Shown here: positions 1 through 8,080 of the stretch, in pieces
Numbering within the stretch: position 1 is the stretch's first letter
How the letters are laid out: each line of letters begins with the position of its first letter
Origin: an uncultured Porphyromonadaceae bacterium
GTDB taxonomy: Bacteria > Bacteroidota > Bacteroidia > Bacteroidales > Muribaculaceae
DNA: 45,009 bases
NCBI GenBank assembly: GCA_947177135.1
Contig: CAMWTI010000007.1
Coordinates: 1 to 45,009 of the forward strand
Direction of reading: 5' to 3'
The notes under the pieces: model-generated
What the model saw: only the letters and a program-made list of their open reading frames with translations
Told to the model about the DNA's origin: nothing
Databases searched by the model: none
Program-made: the position numbers and the translations under genes

Positions 1-125
1 TTGAGGAAGCTACAGCCGCCGACTCCACTGCCATGACGCTCTATGATCTTACCGGTCGCCGTGTGTCGGATCCGCGTCCGGGTCAGATCTGCATCACGTC
101 CGACGGCCGCAAAGTCCGCTTCTGA
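1..125 (+). CDS. C-terminal end of a secreted/surface protein with a sorting-domain-like tail (5' partial)
   Basis: The frame is open from the window edge to a TGA at 123-125 and gives about 40 residues. It contains the pattern MTLYDLTGRRV followed by a short glycine/proline turn and ends in DGRKVRF. This 'YDLxGRRV...GkkV' layout is typical of the short C-terminal sorting-like domains of secreted Bacteroidota proteins. The catalytic or main part lies outside the window, so no function can be given. It converges with the minus-strand hydrolase that ends 25 bp downstream. Confidence 0.6.
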   Translation, partial: EEATAADSTAMTLYDLTGRRVSDPRPGQICITSDGRKVRF

Positions 126-150
126 CCGACAGGGGCGGATCGGTGCCGGA

Positions 151-1197
151 TCAGTACATCGGAGAAAACGGAGCTGACTGCCGCAGATGGCCGTTGGCAC
201 AGCCCACCCAGTCGGTTGATTTTGAGGTGTCGAGCTTGAGCACCGGCGCACCGGGCTGCAGTTGCAGTTTGCCAAGGTCCACATAAAACATGCCCGGATT
301 GGTGGCGATGTCGAAATAGTAACGCAGGTCACGGTTGTTGGCAAACGATCTCCATTGTGTCGACGACACATTGGGTTCGGTCTCGACTTCATATTGATAG
401 GGCACCGACACGTTCATCAGCAGACTGCGGCATATGCTCAGTCCGAGGTCTGCATTGCCGGTCTTCTCCACGTGCCGGAGGAAATAGGCGGCTCGGACAA
501 AGCGGTCAGGGCTTTTCACTGTGCCTGGCAACATGTCGGCTCCTCCTATTTTGGTCCAGTATTCGTTTATTGCGAGCATTTTGGGGTATACTGGATCATT
601 TGTGAGCACCGGCAGCGAGTCGGCATCGAATATATTTATAGTGCCATGATCAAATTCCACCACTGCGGTGTGGCCGGCGGCGTCGGTGATGGCCCAGTGG
701 AGGGTAGGGGCCGTGCCGCTGTCGAACGTGGCGCCGCTGATCGAGAAGTCATGTCGCCGGATCACGTCGACAGCCTCCTGCGTGGTGGCGTTCTGATCCA
801 GCAGCCACGCCACGAAGACCGACAGCGACATTGGTGAGCGACCTTTGGTGTCGGTGTTTTCATAGACTGTTCCTTTGCAGAACAGACTGTTGACCACCAG
901 CCCCTTCTCGTTCATGCCCTCCGTCACTCCTCCGTCATAGCCGACGGCATATATGGCGCCGTATCGGCTGGTCCATCGTATGGCGTCAGGCTCGGGCGAA
1001 CTGACTTTGTCCATGCCGCGTGGATAGACATAGAGATTGGTCGGAATCGGAGTCTTCCAGTCGAGTGACCGACCCACTATGTGGAGGCTGTCGGGACCTG
1101 AATATGCGATCATTGAGCAGGCTTCGGCGTCAGTGGCTGAGGCGAGTCCGGCTGCTGCGGTAATGACGGCACCGGCCAGAAAGGAGTTGAATTTCAT
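151..1197 (-). CDS. Secreted linear amide C-N hydrolase (choloylglycine hydrolase / penicillin V acylase family)
   Basis: A 348-residue Ntn-hydrolase of the bile salt hydrolase/penicillin V acylase family, which cleaves amide bonds in conjugated bile acids or related N-acyl compounds. A signal peptide (about residues 1-26) ends in DAEA directly before C27. Signal cleavage would therefore expose the catalytic N-terminal cysteine. Other family landmarks are GRSLDW (active-site Arg and Asp), GMNEKGL (Asn), LTNDP (Asn) and a late SPDRFVR (Arg). The enzyme is expected in the periplasm or at the surface. It lies 67 bp downstream of gluQ on the same strand and could be read with galE-gluQ. Whether it prefers bile salts or penicillin V-like substrates cannot be decided by eye. 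The family call is firm and the substrate is open. Confidence 0.88.
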   Translation of the reverse strand: MKFNSFLAGAVITAAAGLASATDAEACSMIAYSGPDSLHIVGRSLDWKTPIPTNLYVYPRGMDKVSSPEPDAIRWTSRYGAIYAVGYDGGVTEGMNEKGLVVNSLFCKGTVYENTDTKGRSPMSLSVFVAWLLDQNATTQEAVDVIRRHDFSISGATFDSGTAPTLHWAITDAAGHTAVVEFDHGTINIFDADSLPVLTNDPVYPKMLAINEYWTKIGGADMLPGTVKSPDRFVRAAYFLRHVEKTGNADLGLSICRSLLMNVSVPYQYEVETEPNVSSTQWRSFANNRDLRYYFDIATNPGMFYVDLGKLQLQPGAPVLKLDTSKSTDWVGCANGHLRQSAPFSPMY

Positions 1198-1264
1198 GAG
1201 GCTTCAAAGTTTGTTATGCGGGTTCGTTCATACATTGAATCAACGCCGCTGAAGCCGGGAAAGT

Positions 1265-2266
1265 TCACAGAGAGGACGGAATTGTAAGGCACTTGCGTGC
1301 GGCAAACACATCGGGCGAAAACAGCCCGGTCAGTTCATCGGGCCGGCATGGAGCCGGTTCGGGAATCAGCCCGGCCAGATGGGCGCAGATGCCGATGATC
1401 TCACCCGGGCCGTGGGTTTCGCGCAACCGCTCCATGGAGAGGCTGCTGTCGCGCTTGCTCAGGCGCTGGCCGGCCGCATTGCAAATCAGCGGCACGTGCA
1501 TGAACTCCGGCGTATCGAAGCCGAGCAGCCCGTAAAGATATATCTGCTGCGCGGCCGACAGCAGCAGGTCGCATCCGCGCACCACTTCCGTCACTCCCAT
1601 CAATGCGTCGTCAGCCACCACCGCCAACTGATAGGCCCAGGCGCCGTCGGCGCGGCGCACCACAAAGTCGCCGCAGTGACTCGTCAGATTGACGCACTGC
1701 GGGCCATAGACGCCGTCGACAAACCGGATTTCGCGGTCGGGCACCCACAGACGCACGGCGTGCGGACCGGCCGGCTCCGGGCCATGATGCGGCATGGTGG
1801 CCGGCCGGCAGCGGCCGCCATAGATGATCCTCCCGTCGGACTGATGCGGAGCCTGCGTGGCCATGATGTCGGCGCGGCTGCACACGCATCCGTAGGTAAG
1901 TCCCGTGGCTCGCAGACGCTCGAGCACCGATTCATATATCGGGCCGCGGAGGCTCTGGCAATATGGGCCACGCTCGCCGATGCCGTCCACCCCGCCTTCG
2001 TCCCAGTCCAGCCCCAGCCAGTGCAGATCGTCTTCGATCAGCCGGGCATACTCCATTCTGGAGCGCTGCGGGTCCAGATCTTCGATGCGCAGAATCCAGC
2101 GTTTGCCGGAGCGGCGTGCCGACAGCCAAGAAATCAAGGCCGCGAAAACGTTGCCCAGATGCATTCTGCCGGTAGGCGACGGCGCAAACCGTCCCGCCCC
2201 GCGCTGAAAAAAGGAATCGGACGGCAGGCCGCCCGATTCCATGGTTTCACTGGATAACATCGGCAT
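1265..2266 (-). CDS. gluQ: Glutamyl-Q tRNA(Asp) synthetase
   Basis: A 333-residue paralogue of the glutamyl-tRNA synthetase catalytic core. It activates glutamate and attaches it to queuosine in the anticodon of tRNA(Asp). The N-terminus has GRFAPSPTGRMHLGN (HIGH-type motif), then LRIEDLDPQR, a cysteine pair YGCVC with a later YGGRC (the zinc site usual for GluQRS), and QRLSKRDSS (KMSKS-type loop). The protein is short and lacks the anticodon-binding domain of true GluRS, which identifies GluQRS. The ATG is 1 bp from the galE stop, so the two are probably co-transcribed. Later ATGs at codons 3 and 9 are possible starts, since the conserved part begins near residue 24. Confidence 0.92.
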   Translation of the reverse strand: MPMLSSETMESGGLPSDSFFQRGAGRFAPSPTGRMHLGNVFAALISWLSARRSGKRWILRIEDLDPQRSRMEYARLIEDDLHWLGLDWDEGGVDGIGERGPYCQSLRGPIYESVLERLRATGLTYGCVCSRADIMATQAPHQSDGRIIYGGRCRPATMPHHGPEPAGPHAVRLWVPDREIRFVDGVYGPQCVNLTSHCGDFVVRRADGAWAYQLAVVADDALMGVTEVVRGCDLLLSAAQQIYLYGLLGFDTPEFMHVPLICNAAGQRLSKRDSSLSMERLRETHGPGEIIGICAHLAGLIPEPAPCRPDELTGLFSPDVFAARKCLTIPSSL

Positions 2267-2267
2267 A

Positions 2268-3305
2268 TTACATTATGCCGCGTTCGCGGAGCTTGCACTG
2301 CCAGGCCCAGGCCGAACGCATGGTATCGGCCAGAGGAGTGTCGGCCACCCAGCCGAGCACCTGATTGGCATGCGAGGGATTGCCCCACACTTTTTCAATG
2401 TCGCCTGCGCGGCGGCCGACGATCTTATAAGGCACTTTCACGCCTGTGGCCTCTTCAAACGTGTTGATCAGTTCAAGCACGCTGACTCCGTTGCCGGTGC
2501 CGAGATTGAAGATTTCGATCTTGTCCGATTCGGGATTCTCGAGCATGCGGTCCATGGCCTTGACATGGGCTTTGGCCAGGTCGACCACGTTGATGAAGTC
2601 GCGGATGCATGAACCGTCGGGTGTGGGATAGTCGTTGCCAAACACACTCAGTTCCTTGCGGATGCCGATGGCGGTCTGTGTGATGTAGGGGATCAGGTTC
2701 TGGGGCACACCGTTGGGCAGTTCGCCGATCTCGGCCGAAGGATGCGCGCCGACCGGATTGAAATAGCGCAGGATCACGGATTTGAACGGAGCGCCGGCGT
2801 TGATCACGTCGGTGATGATCTCTTCCGAAATCTGCTTTGTGTTGCCATAGGGCGAAGTGGCCTTCTTGATGGGGGCCTGTTCGGTCACCGGATTCTCGTC
2901 AGGCTCGCCATAGACGGTGCATGAGGAGGAGAACACGATGCCCTTCACGTCATACTGCGCCATGCAGTCGAGCAGGTTCATCAGAGTGTTGAGGTTGTTG
3001 CGGTAGTAAAGCACAGGCTTCTCCATCGACTCGCCCACGGCTTTCGAGGCGGCGAAGTTGATGATGCCTTTGATGCCGGGGTATTCCTTGAAGAGCTTCT
3101 GCAGCGCATCCATGTCGGTGCAGTCGGCCTCGACAAAAGCAGGGCGGATGCCCGAGATGCGCTCGATGCCGTCGAGCACCTCTTTGTTTGAGTTCGACAG
3201 ATTGTCAATGATCACGACCGAATATCCGGCGGCCTGCAGCTCGACAGTTGTGTGCGAGCCGATATAGCCGGTTCCTCCGGTCACCAGAATAGTGCCTTTG
3301 TTCAT
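2268..3305 (-). CDS. galE: UDP-glucose 4-epimerase
   Basis: A 345-residue short-chain dehydrogenase/reductase-type epimerase interconverting UDP-glucose and UDP-galactose. It supplies sugars for the Leloir pathway and surface polysaccharides. The Rossmann motif GGTGYIGSH lies at the very N-terminus, FSSSCTVYG holds the catalytic Ser, and YGNTK the Tyr-xxx-Lys pair. The ORF track extends to 3353, but the extra 16 residues overlap a TATCTTTGC promoter element and are not family-like. The ATG at 3303-3305 (MNKGTILVTGG) is therefore preferred. It is the first gene of a minus-strand run galE-gluQ-hydrolase, divergent from the ABC ATPase gene. Confidence 0.95.
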   Translation of the reverse strand: MNKGTILVTGGTGYIGSHTTVELQAAGYSVVIIDNLSNSNKEVLDGIERISGIRPAFVEADCTDMDALQKLFKEYPGIKGIINFAASKAVGESMEKPVLYYRNNLNTLMNLLDCMAQYDVKGIVFSSSCTVYGEPDENPVTEQAPIKKATSPYGNTKQISEEIITDVINAGAPFKSVILRYFNPVGAHPSAEIGELPNGVPQNLIPYITQTAIGIRKELSVFGNDYPTPDGSCIRDFINVVDLAKAHVKAMDRMLENPESDKIEIFNLGTGNGVSVLELINTFEEATGVKVPYKIVGRRAGDIEKVWGNPSHANQVLGWVADTPLADTMRSAWAWQCKLRERGIM

Positions 3306-3349
3306 GATTACAATATATGAATGAATTGATAAAATTTCATAGATGACAC

Positions 3350-3358
3350 GCAAAGATA
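3350..3358 (-). promoter_or_regulatory. Bacteroidota -7 promoter element for galE
   Basis: The minus strand reads TATCTTTGC, which fits TAnnTTTG(C). It lies about 45 bp before the chosen galE start. No convincing -33 TTTG was found at the usual distance, so the site is supported by the -7 element and by position only. Confidence 0.5.
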
Positions 3359-3435
3359 CTGCTTTTTTCCGGAATCAGTCAGTATAATTGCCATAATTAT
3401 TATAAAAACCTGTAAAATTTTGGCCAGAAAAGTTG

Positions 3436-3444
3436 TAACTTTGC
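3436..3444 (+). promoter_or_regulatory. Bacteroidota -7 promoter element for the LolD-like gene
   Basis: TAACTTTGC matches TAnnTTTG(C) and ends only 6 bp before the ATG at 3451. If it is used, the transcript would start at or within a few bases of the start codon, giving a leaderless or nearly leaderless mRNA. A TTTG at 3419-3422 sits too close (13 bp) to be a normal -33 element. Confidence 0.5.
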
Positions 3445-3450
3445 AGGCAT

Positions 3451-4101
3451 ATGATTGAAGTTTCGGATGTGAGAAAGCGATATGGCGACCTCGAAGTGCT
3501 CCGCAGAGTCAGTCTCAAGGTGGAGCGTGGAGAGATTGTCTGCATTGTCGGGCCGAGCGGAGCCGGCAAGTCCACTCTGTTGCAGATCATCGGATCGCTC
3601 GAGCGTCCTGACTCAGGCAGAGTGGTCATTGACGGGCAAGATGTGTTTGCCCTGTCGGACAGTCGCCTGGCAGCTTTCCGCAACCGGCGCATCGGTTTCG
3701 TGTTTCAGGCCCACAGGCTGCTGCCGGAATTCACCATGACAGAAAACGTGGCGCTACCGGCCATGATAGGCGGCGCGTCACACGCCGACGCCATGGCTCG
3801 CGCGCGCACTCTGATCGACAGGCTCGGGCTCGGACACAGGGCCGGTCACAGACCGGCCGAACTGAGCGGCGGCGAATGCCAGCGGGCAGCGGTGGCGCGT
3901 GCGCTGATCAATAATCCGTCGGTGATTCTGGCCGATGAACCGTCGGGTGCGCTTGACTCCAGAAACCGGGCCGAGCTGCATCGCCTGCTCTTTGATCTGA
4001 GGCGTGACCTCGGCCATACGTTTCTGATTGTGACTCATGACGAGGGACTGGCCGAAGGATCAGACCGGATAATCCGCATGGCCGACGGTCTCACGCAATA
4101 A
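3451..4101 (+). CDS. ABC transporter ATP-binding protein, LolD/MacB type
   Basis: A 216-residue stand-alone nucleotide-binding subunit. It has Walker A GPSGAGKST, a Q-loop in GFVFQAHRLLPEFT, the signature LSGGECQR, Walker B VILADEP and the switch histidine in VTHD. The FQxHxLLPEFTxxENV region is typical of the LolD/MacB/FtsE group, whose partners act in lipoprotein release, efflux or division. No permease gene is next to it, since the following gene is porU. The membrane partner must therefore be encoded elsewhere, and lipoprotein sorting remains an inference. The start is the ATG just after a TAACTTTGC element. Confidence 0.87.
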   Translation: MIEVSDVRKRYGDLEVLRRVSLKVERGEIVCIVGPSGAGKSTLLQIIGSLERPDSGRVVIDGQDVFALSDSRLAAFRNRRIGFVFQAHRLLPEFTMTENVALPAMIGGASHADAMARARTLIDRLGLGHRAGHRPAELSGGECQRAAVARALINNPSVILADEPSGALDSRNRAELHRLLFDLRRDLGHTFLIVTHDEGLAEGSDRIIRMADGLTQ

Positions 4102-4130
4102 TCAGACAGCCATTTACGTTATCCGATAGT

Positions 4131-7100
4131 ATGAAAAAGGCTCTCCATATTATTGCCACAATGTGTCTGTTGGCTGTTCTGGCGTGGTCCGCGCCTGAAG
4201 CGCTGGCCTTTGCCCCCGAAATCTATACGCAGGAATCGGTGCTCGCCTCGGGACGTTGGGTGCAGATTTCGGTCGGTTCGACAGGCCCTCACCGCATCCC
4301 TGCCCGCAAACTGGCAGAATGGGGCTTCCGCAATCCGCAGTCCGTTAGGGTTTTCGGCTATGGAGCCGCCACGATTTCAGATCACTTGTCGGCAGAAACG
4401 TATATCGACGATCTTCCGCCGGTGCCCGCCCTTTATGGTTCCGACGGCATAACTTTCTATGCTGTCGGCCCGGTCACGACTGAAATCAGCGGCACCGGCG
4501 ACCTTGTCCATAATGTCAATCCTTACACAACCACAGGTTATTACTATCTCACGGAAATCGACGAAGCGCTGCCCGACGCCCACATCATCGCCCAGGGCGG
4601 CGACCCGGTCGATAATTCGTCCGCATCGGCCGAAGCCATGTCGCTGCTGCTGCATGAAGAAGATCTCGTCTCGCCGTCCAACATGGGCCGTCTGCTCGTC
4701 GGCGAAGACTTTGTCTATGTCCGCAGCCAGAATTTCACGTTCAATATGTCCGACCGCGTGGAATCGACGCCCGTCAGACTCGTCTGCTCGTTCATGGCCG
4801 GAGCGCCGTCATCAAGCTCGATCGTCCTGAGTGCCAACGACACAGAACTGCCATACACGATATCTGACAGGATTCCGGCGGCCTCCGGCACGGAAATTTA
4901 CGGTGCTCTGGCCAACACTGTCAAGCGTTTTGTCCCCAACGGCGAACGTCTCACCATAAACGTGACCCACCAGCCGACAGGCGTTGTGAACCGCGCGAAT
5001 CTCGACTATCTTGAGGTGAGCTACACACGCACGCTTCGGGCGCCAGCGGCCTCGGATCTGCTTTCATTCAGCACCGACAACGCCGAGACCAGGATTGAAA
5101 ACGGCGCCGGACTCATCATCTGGGACGTGACCGATCCGCTCTCCGTCCGCTCCATGAGCCAGAGCGCCGGCGGGGCCTGGCGCAACAGATATGCGGGTCA
5201 GAGACTGTATGTGGCCTTCAGTCCGTCGGCCACTTTGCCGCAACCCGAATATCGCGGCACCGTGGCCAACCAGAACCTTCACGCCACTCCGACTCCCGAC
5301 ATGGTCATAATCACGCCGTCGGCCTATGCCGAAGCAGCCGAAAGGCTCGCAAAGTTTCACCGCGAAAACGAAGTGGAGCCGCTGACGGTCGAGGTGCTCA
5401 GACTCGACAAGGTGCTTCATGAATTCGGTTCCGGATCATTCGATCCAGGCGCGCTGCGACGCTGTCTCAAGATGCTCTATGACCGCGGACCGCTGCGGTT
5501 TGCCCTGATGATGGGAAAAGGCACGTTCGACAACCGCTGCGTCACTTCGGTCGGCAAGGCCATGCGCTCGCCGATGCCCATCTGGGTCAGTGAGGCGAGC
5601 CTGACAGAAAGCTCCGCATATTCCACCGATGACTATCTGGCGTATCTTGAAGATAATTCCGGTCTGCGCCCGTCGCAGGACAAACTGAGCATAGCTCTCG
5701 GGCGCATACCATGCACAACCCCCGCCGAGGCTGCTCTTGCAGTTGATAAGATCGAACAATATCATTCGCGCCTGCCCCGCTCCGACTGGCGGAACAAAGT
5801 GCTGATCCTTGCCGATGACGGCAACCGCGGAGTCCACATGACGCAATCGGAGAGCCTTTTTAAAAACGCCGTTAAGGCCAGCGGCGACAAATCGCTGCTG
5901 TTTGATAAAATATATATCGACGCGTATGACTGGCAGAACGGATCATATCCGATAGCCCGTTCTGAATTCTACCGCAGGCTTAACGACGGCACTATGCTAT
6001 GGGTTTACGTGGGACACGGATCGCCCACGGCCCTGTGTGGCGACAATATGGTCACATATCTCGATATGTCGACACAGTTTTTTCTTCGTCACTGGCCTTT
6101 CTGCTATGCGGCTACCTGCTCATTCCTGAAATGGGACACCGACATAACCTCGGCTGCCGAAATGCTGTATTTCACCTCCGAAGGAGGCATTATCGGCGCA
6201 GTGTCGGCGCTACGTCCCGTCTATATTTCTTATAATGGCGACTTTACTGCCGCTTTCGGCACAGAACTGGCTACCCGTAATCCCGACGGACTTTTTCCCA
6301 CGATGGGCGAAGTCTACCAGCGGGCCAAAAACAGATTGACAGACGATAACCGCCTGCGGTTCGTCTATATGGGTGATCCGGCGCTACGCACCGTGCTCCC
6401 GTCGGCTACTGTCAGGCTCGACAGCGTCAACGGCATAGCGGTGACTCCCGACGCACAGGTGACATTGCCTGCACGCGGACGCCTGACCCTGTCGGGTACG
6501 GTGCTCACCCCGACCGGGAAGATCGACACCGGTTTTAACGGCAGGATCAGCGCCACTCTTTTCGATGCAGACCGATCGGTTGTGTCGATGGGGCATGGCG
6601 AAGATGGCGAACAGGTGCCTTTCGACGTGCACGGCGACATGCTTCTGATGGCCGGAGGCAGTGTCAGCGAAGGTGAATTCTCCTTCAGCGTGCAGATGCC
6701 CTCGGATGTGGCCGACAATTTCAGGCCAGCCACTCTCAACCTTTATGCATGGTCGGAACAGACCGATGCTTCGGGCGTGTGTCGCGATCTGTATGTCTAT
6801 GGATATGATGCCGAAACTCCGGCCGACGACACCGCTCCGGTGATACACTCTATGGCGCTCAATCATGAAAGTTTCAGCGACGGTGACCGAGTCAACACCG
6901 CTCCGATGCTATTGGCGTCGATAAGCGATGATTGCGGCATCAACCTGTCGGGCGCCGGTGTCGGACACCAGATAACCGTGACCGTCGACGGGGTAACGCA
7001 GTATTCCGGCGTATCGGGCTACTTCACGCCTGACGCCGAGCCTGTGGCCGGCGCCATGTCAGGCACCATCGCCTATCCGGTTCCTGAAATGGCCCCCGGT

Positions 7101-7505
7101 CGCCACTCCCTGAAGCTCCGTGTGTGGGATATTTCCGGCAATTACGCCGAACGCACCATTGAGTGCGTGGCCGAAGCGGGAATAGCACCCAAAATATTCG
7201 ACGTATACACAGACACGAACCCCGCATCTGTGTCCGCGTCATTCTATGTCACCCACAACAGGCCCGACGAGCGCCTGACGGTGGAGGTGACAGTCTACAA
7301 CCTGCTCGGACAGCCGGTGTGGAGCGCATCGGCCACAGGGCGCAGCGACATGCACACCTCCGCACCATTGCGCTGGGATCTCACCGACAATGCCGGACGC
7401 AGGGTCAACCGGGGAATCTATCTTTACAGAGCGACCGTAACCGAAGCCGACGGCAGCAGACACTCCACGGCCTCGCGGAAAATAGCAGTGACATCAGAAC
7501 CATGA
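4131..7505 (+). CDS. porU: Type IX secretion system sortase PorU (C25 gingipain-like peptidase)
   Basis: An 1124-residue protein matching PorU. PorU is the cell-surface cysteine peptidase that removes the C-terminal sorting domain of type IX cargo and attaches the cargo to A-LPS. It has an N-terminal signal peptide (about residues 1-26, ending in ALA), a large N-terminal beta region, and a C25 peptidase domain with His629 in YVGHGSPT and Cys663 in AATCSF. A C-terminal FlgD/sorting-like beta domain carries YNLLGQPVW and NRGIYLYR. The length is normal for PorU. It starts 29 bp after the ABC ATPase gene and overlaps the LOG gene at ATGA. PorV, often its neighbour, is not present here. Confidence 0.87.
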   Translation: MKKALHIIATMCLLAVLAWSAPEALAFAPEIYTQESVLASGRWVQISVGSTGPHRIPARKLAEWGFRNPQSVRVFGYGAATISDHLSAETYIDDLPPVPALYGSDGITFYAVGPVTTEISGTGDLVHNVNPYTTTGYYYLTEIDEALPDAHIIAQGGDPVDNSSASAEAMSLLLHEEDLVSPSNMGRLLVGEDFVYVRSQNFTFNMSDRVESTPVRLVCSFMAGAPSSSSIVLSANDTELPYTISDRIPAASGTEIYGALANTVKRFVPNGERLTINVTHQPTGVVNRANLDYLEVSYTRTLRAPAASDLLSFSTDNAETRIENGAGLIIWDVTDPLSVRSMSQSAGGAWRNRYAGQRLYVAFSPSATLPQPEYRGTVANQNLHATPTPDMVIITPSAYAEAAERLAKFHRENEVEPLTVEVLRLDKVLHEFGSGSFDPGALRRCLKMLYDRGPLRFALMMGKGTFDNRCVTSVGKAMRSPMPIWVSEASLTESSAYSTDDYLAYLEDNSGLRPSQDKLSIALGRIPCTTPAEAALAVDKIEQYHSRLPRSDWRNKVLILADDGNRGVHMTQSESLFKNAVKASGDKSLLFDKIYIDAYDWQNGSYPIARSEFYRRLNDGTMLWVYVGHGSPTALCGDNMVTYLDMSTQFFLRHWPFCYAATCSFLKWDTDITSAAEMLYFTSEGGIIGAVSALRPVYISYNGDFTAAFGTELATRNPDGLFPTMGEVYQRAKNRLTDDNRLRFVYMGDPALRTVLPSATVRLDSVNGIAVTPDAQVTLPARGRLTLSGTVLTPTGKIDTGFNGRISATLFDADRSVVSMGHGEDGEQVPFDVHGDMLLMAGGSVSEGEFSFSVQMPSDVADNFRPATLNLYAWSEQTDASGVCRDLYVYGYDAETPADDTAPVIHSMALNHESFSDGDRVNTAPMLLASISDDCGINLSGAGVGHQITVTVDGVTQYSGVSGYFTPDAEPVAGAMSGTIAYPVPEMAPGRHSLKLRVWDISGNYAERTIECVAEAGIAPKIFDVYTDTNPASVSASFYVTHNRPDERLTVEVTVYNLLGQPVWSASATGRSDMHTSAPLRWDLTDNAGRRVNRGIYLYRATVTEADGSRHSTASRKIAVTSEP

Positions 7506-8080
7506 GCATAGAAAAACAGCAGGCAGTGACAATCTACTGCGCGTCATCGCCCGACGCGCCGGCACGCTTCATCCAAGCTGCCGAAGAACTGGGGCGCCTG
7601 TGTGCCGGCGCTGGTTTTGCCACCGTGACAGGCGCCGGATCCAACGGCCTGATGGGCGCGGTGGTCAAAGGAACGCTCGAAGCCGGCGGACGCGCCATCG
7701 GTGTCATACCGCAGTTCATGGTGGACCGCGGTTGGGCCAATCCGCACATGACCGAAATCCATGTGACCGATGGAATGCATGCCCGCAAGCGGATGCTTTC
7801 CGACCTGGGATGCGGGGCTATAGCCCTGCCCGGCGGAATCGGCACTATGGACGAGCTGATGGATCTGCTGACGGCCCGGCAGCTCGGCCTCTGCCGTAAG
7901 CCTGTGGTGATACTTGACGTTGACGGATTCTGGGACGGACTTCTCCGGCAGTTTGACCATGCGGACCTGACCGGAATGATGCGCCACAGCGGAATGGACG
8001 GAAATCTCTGGCAAGTGGCCAAGACGCCGACCGAAGCCATAAACATAATTATTGACAATACGGAATGTCGCTACTGCTGA
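7502..8080 (+). CDS. LOG-family nucleotide 5'-monophosphate phosphoribohydrolase
   Basis: A 192-residue Rossmann-like protein of the LOG ('lysine decarboxylase-like') family. Characterised members release the base from nucleoside 5'-monophosphates. The motifs are GAGSNGLMGA (residues 44-53) and PGGIGTMDE (110-118), with the catalytic Arg/Glu region between ARKRML and MDEL. The ATG overlaps the porU TGA as ATGA and the 3' end overlaps the DUF4271 gene by 16 bp, so all three are likely co-translated. The ORF track shows this frame fused to upstream codons from 7163, but those lie inside porU. True substrates in Bacteroidota are unclear. Confidence 0.87.
   Translation: MSIEKQQAVTIYCASSPDAPARFIQAAEELGRLCAGAGFATVTGAGSNGLMGAVVKGTLEAGGRAIGVIPQFMVDRGWANPHMTEIHVTDGMHARKRMLSDLGCGAIALPGGIGTMDELMDLLTARQLGLCRKPVVILDVDGFWDGLLRQFDHADLTGMMRHSGMDGNLWQVAKTPTEAINIIIDNTECRYC

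Noticed and set aside
1200-1256. GGCTTCA/TGAAGCC inverted repeat between gluQ and the hydrolase
   Set aside because: The arms are 7 bp with a 43-nt loop and no supporting signal, so it is probably chance.
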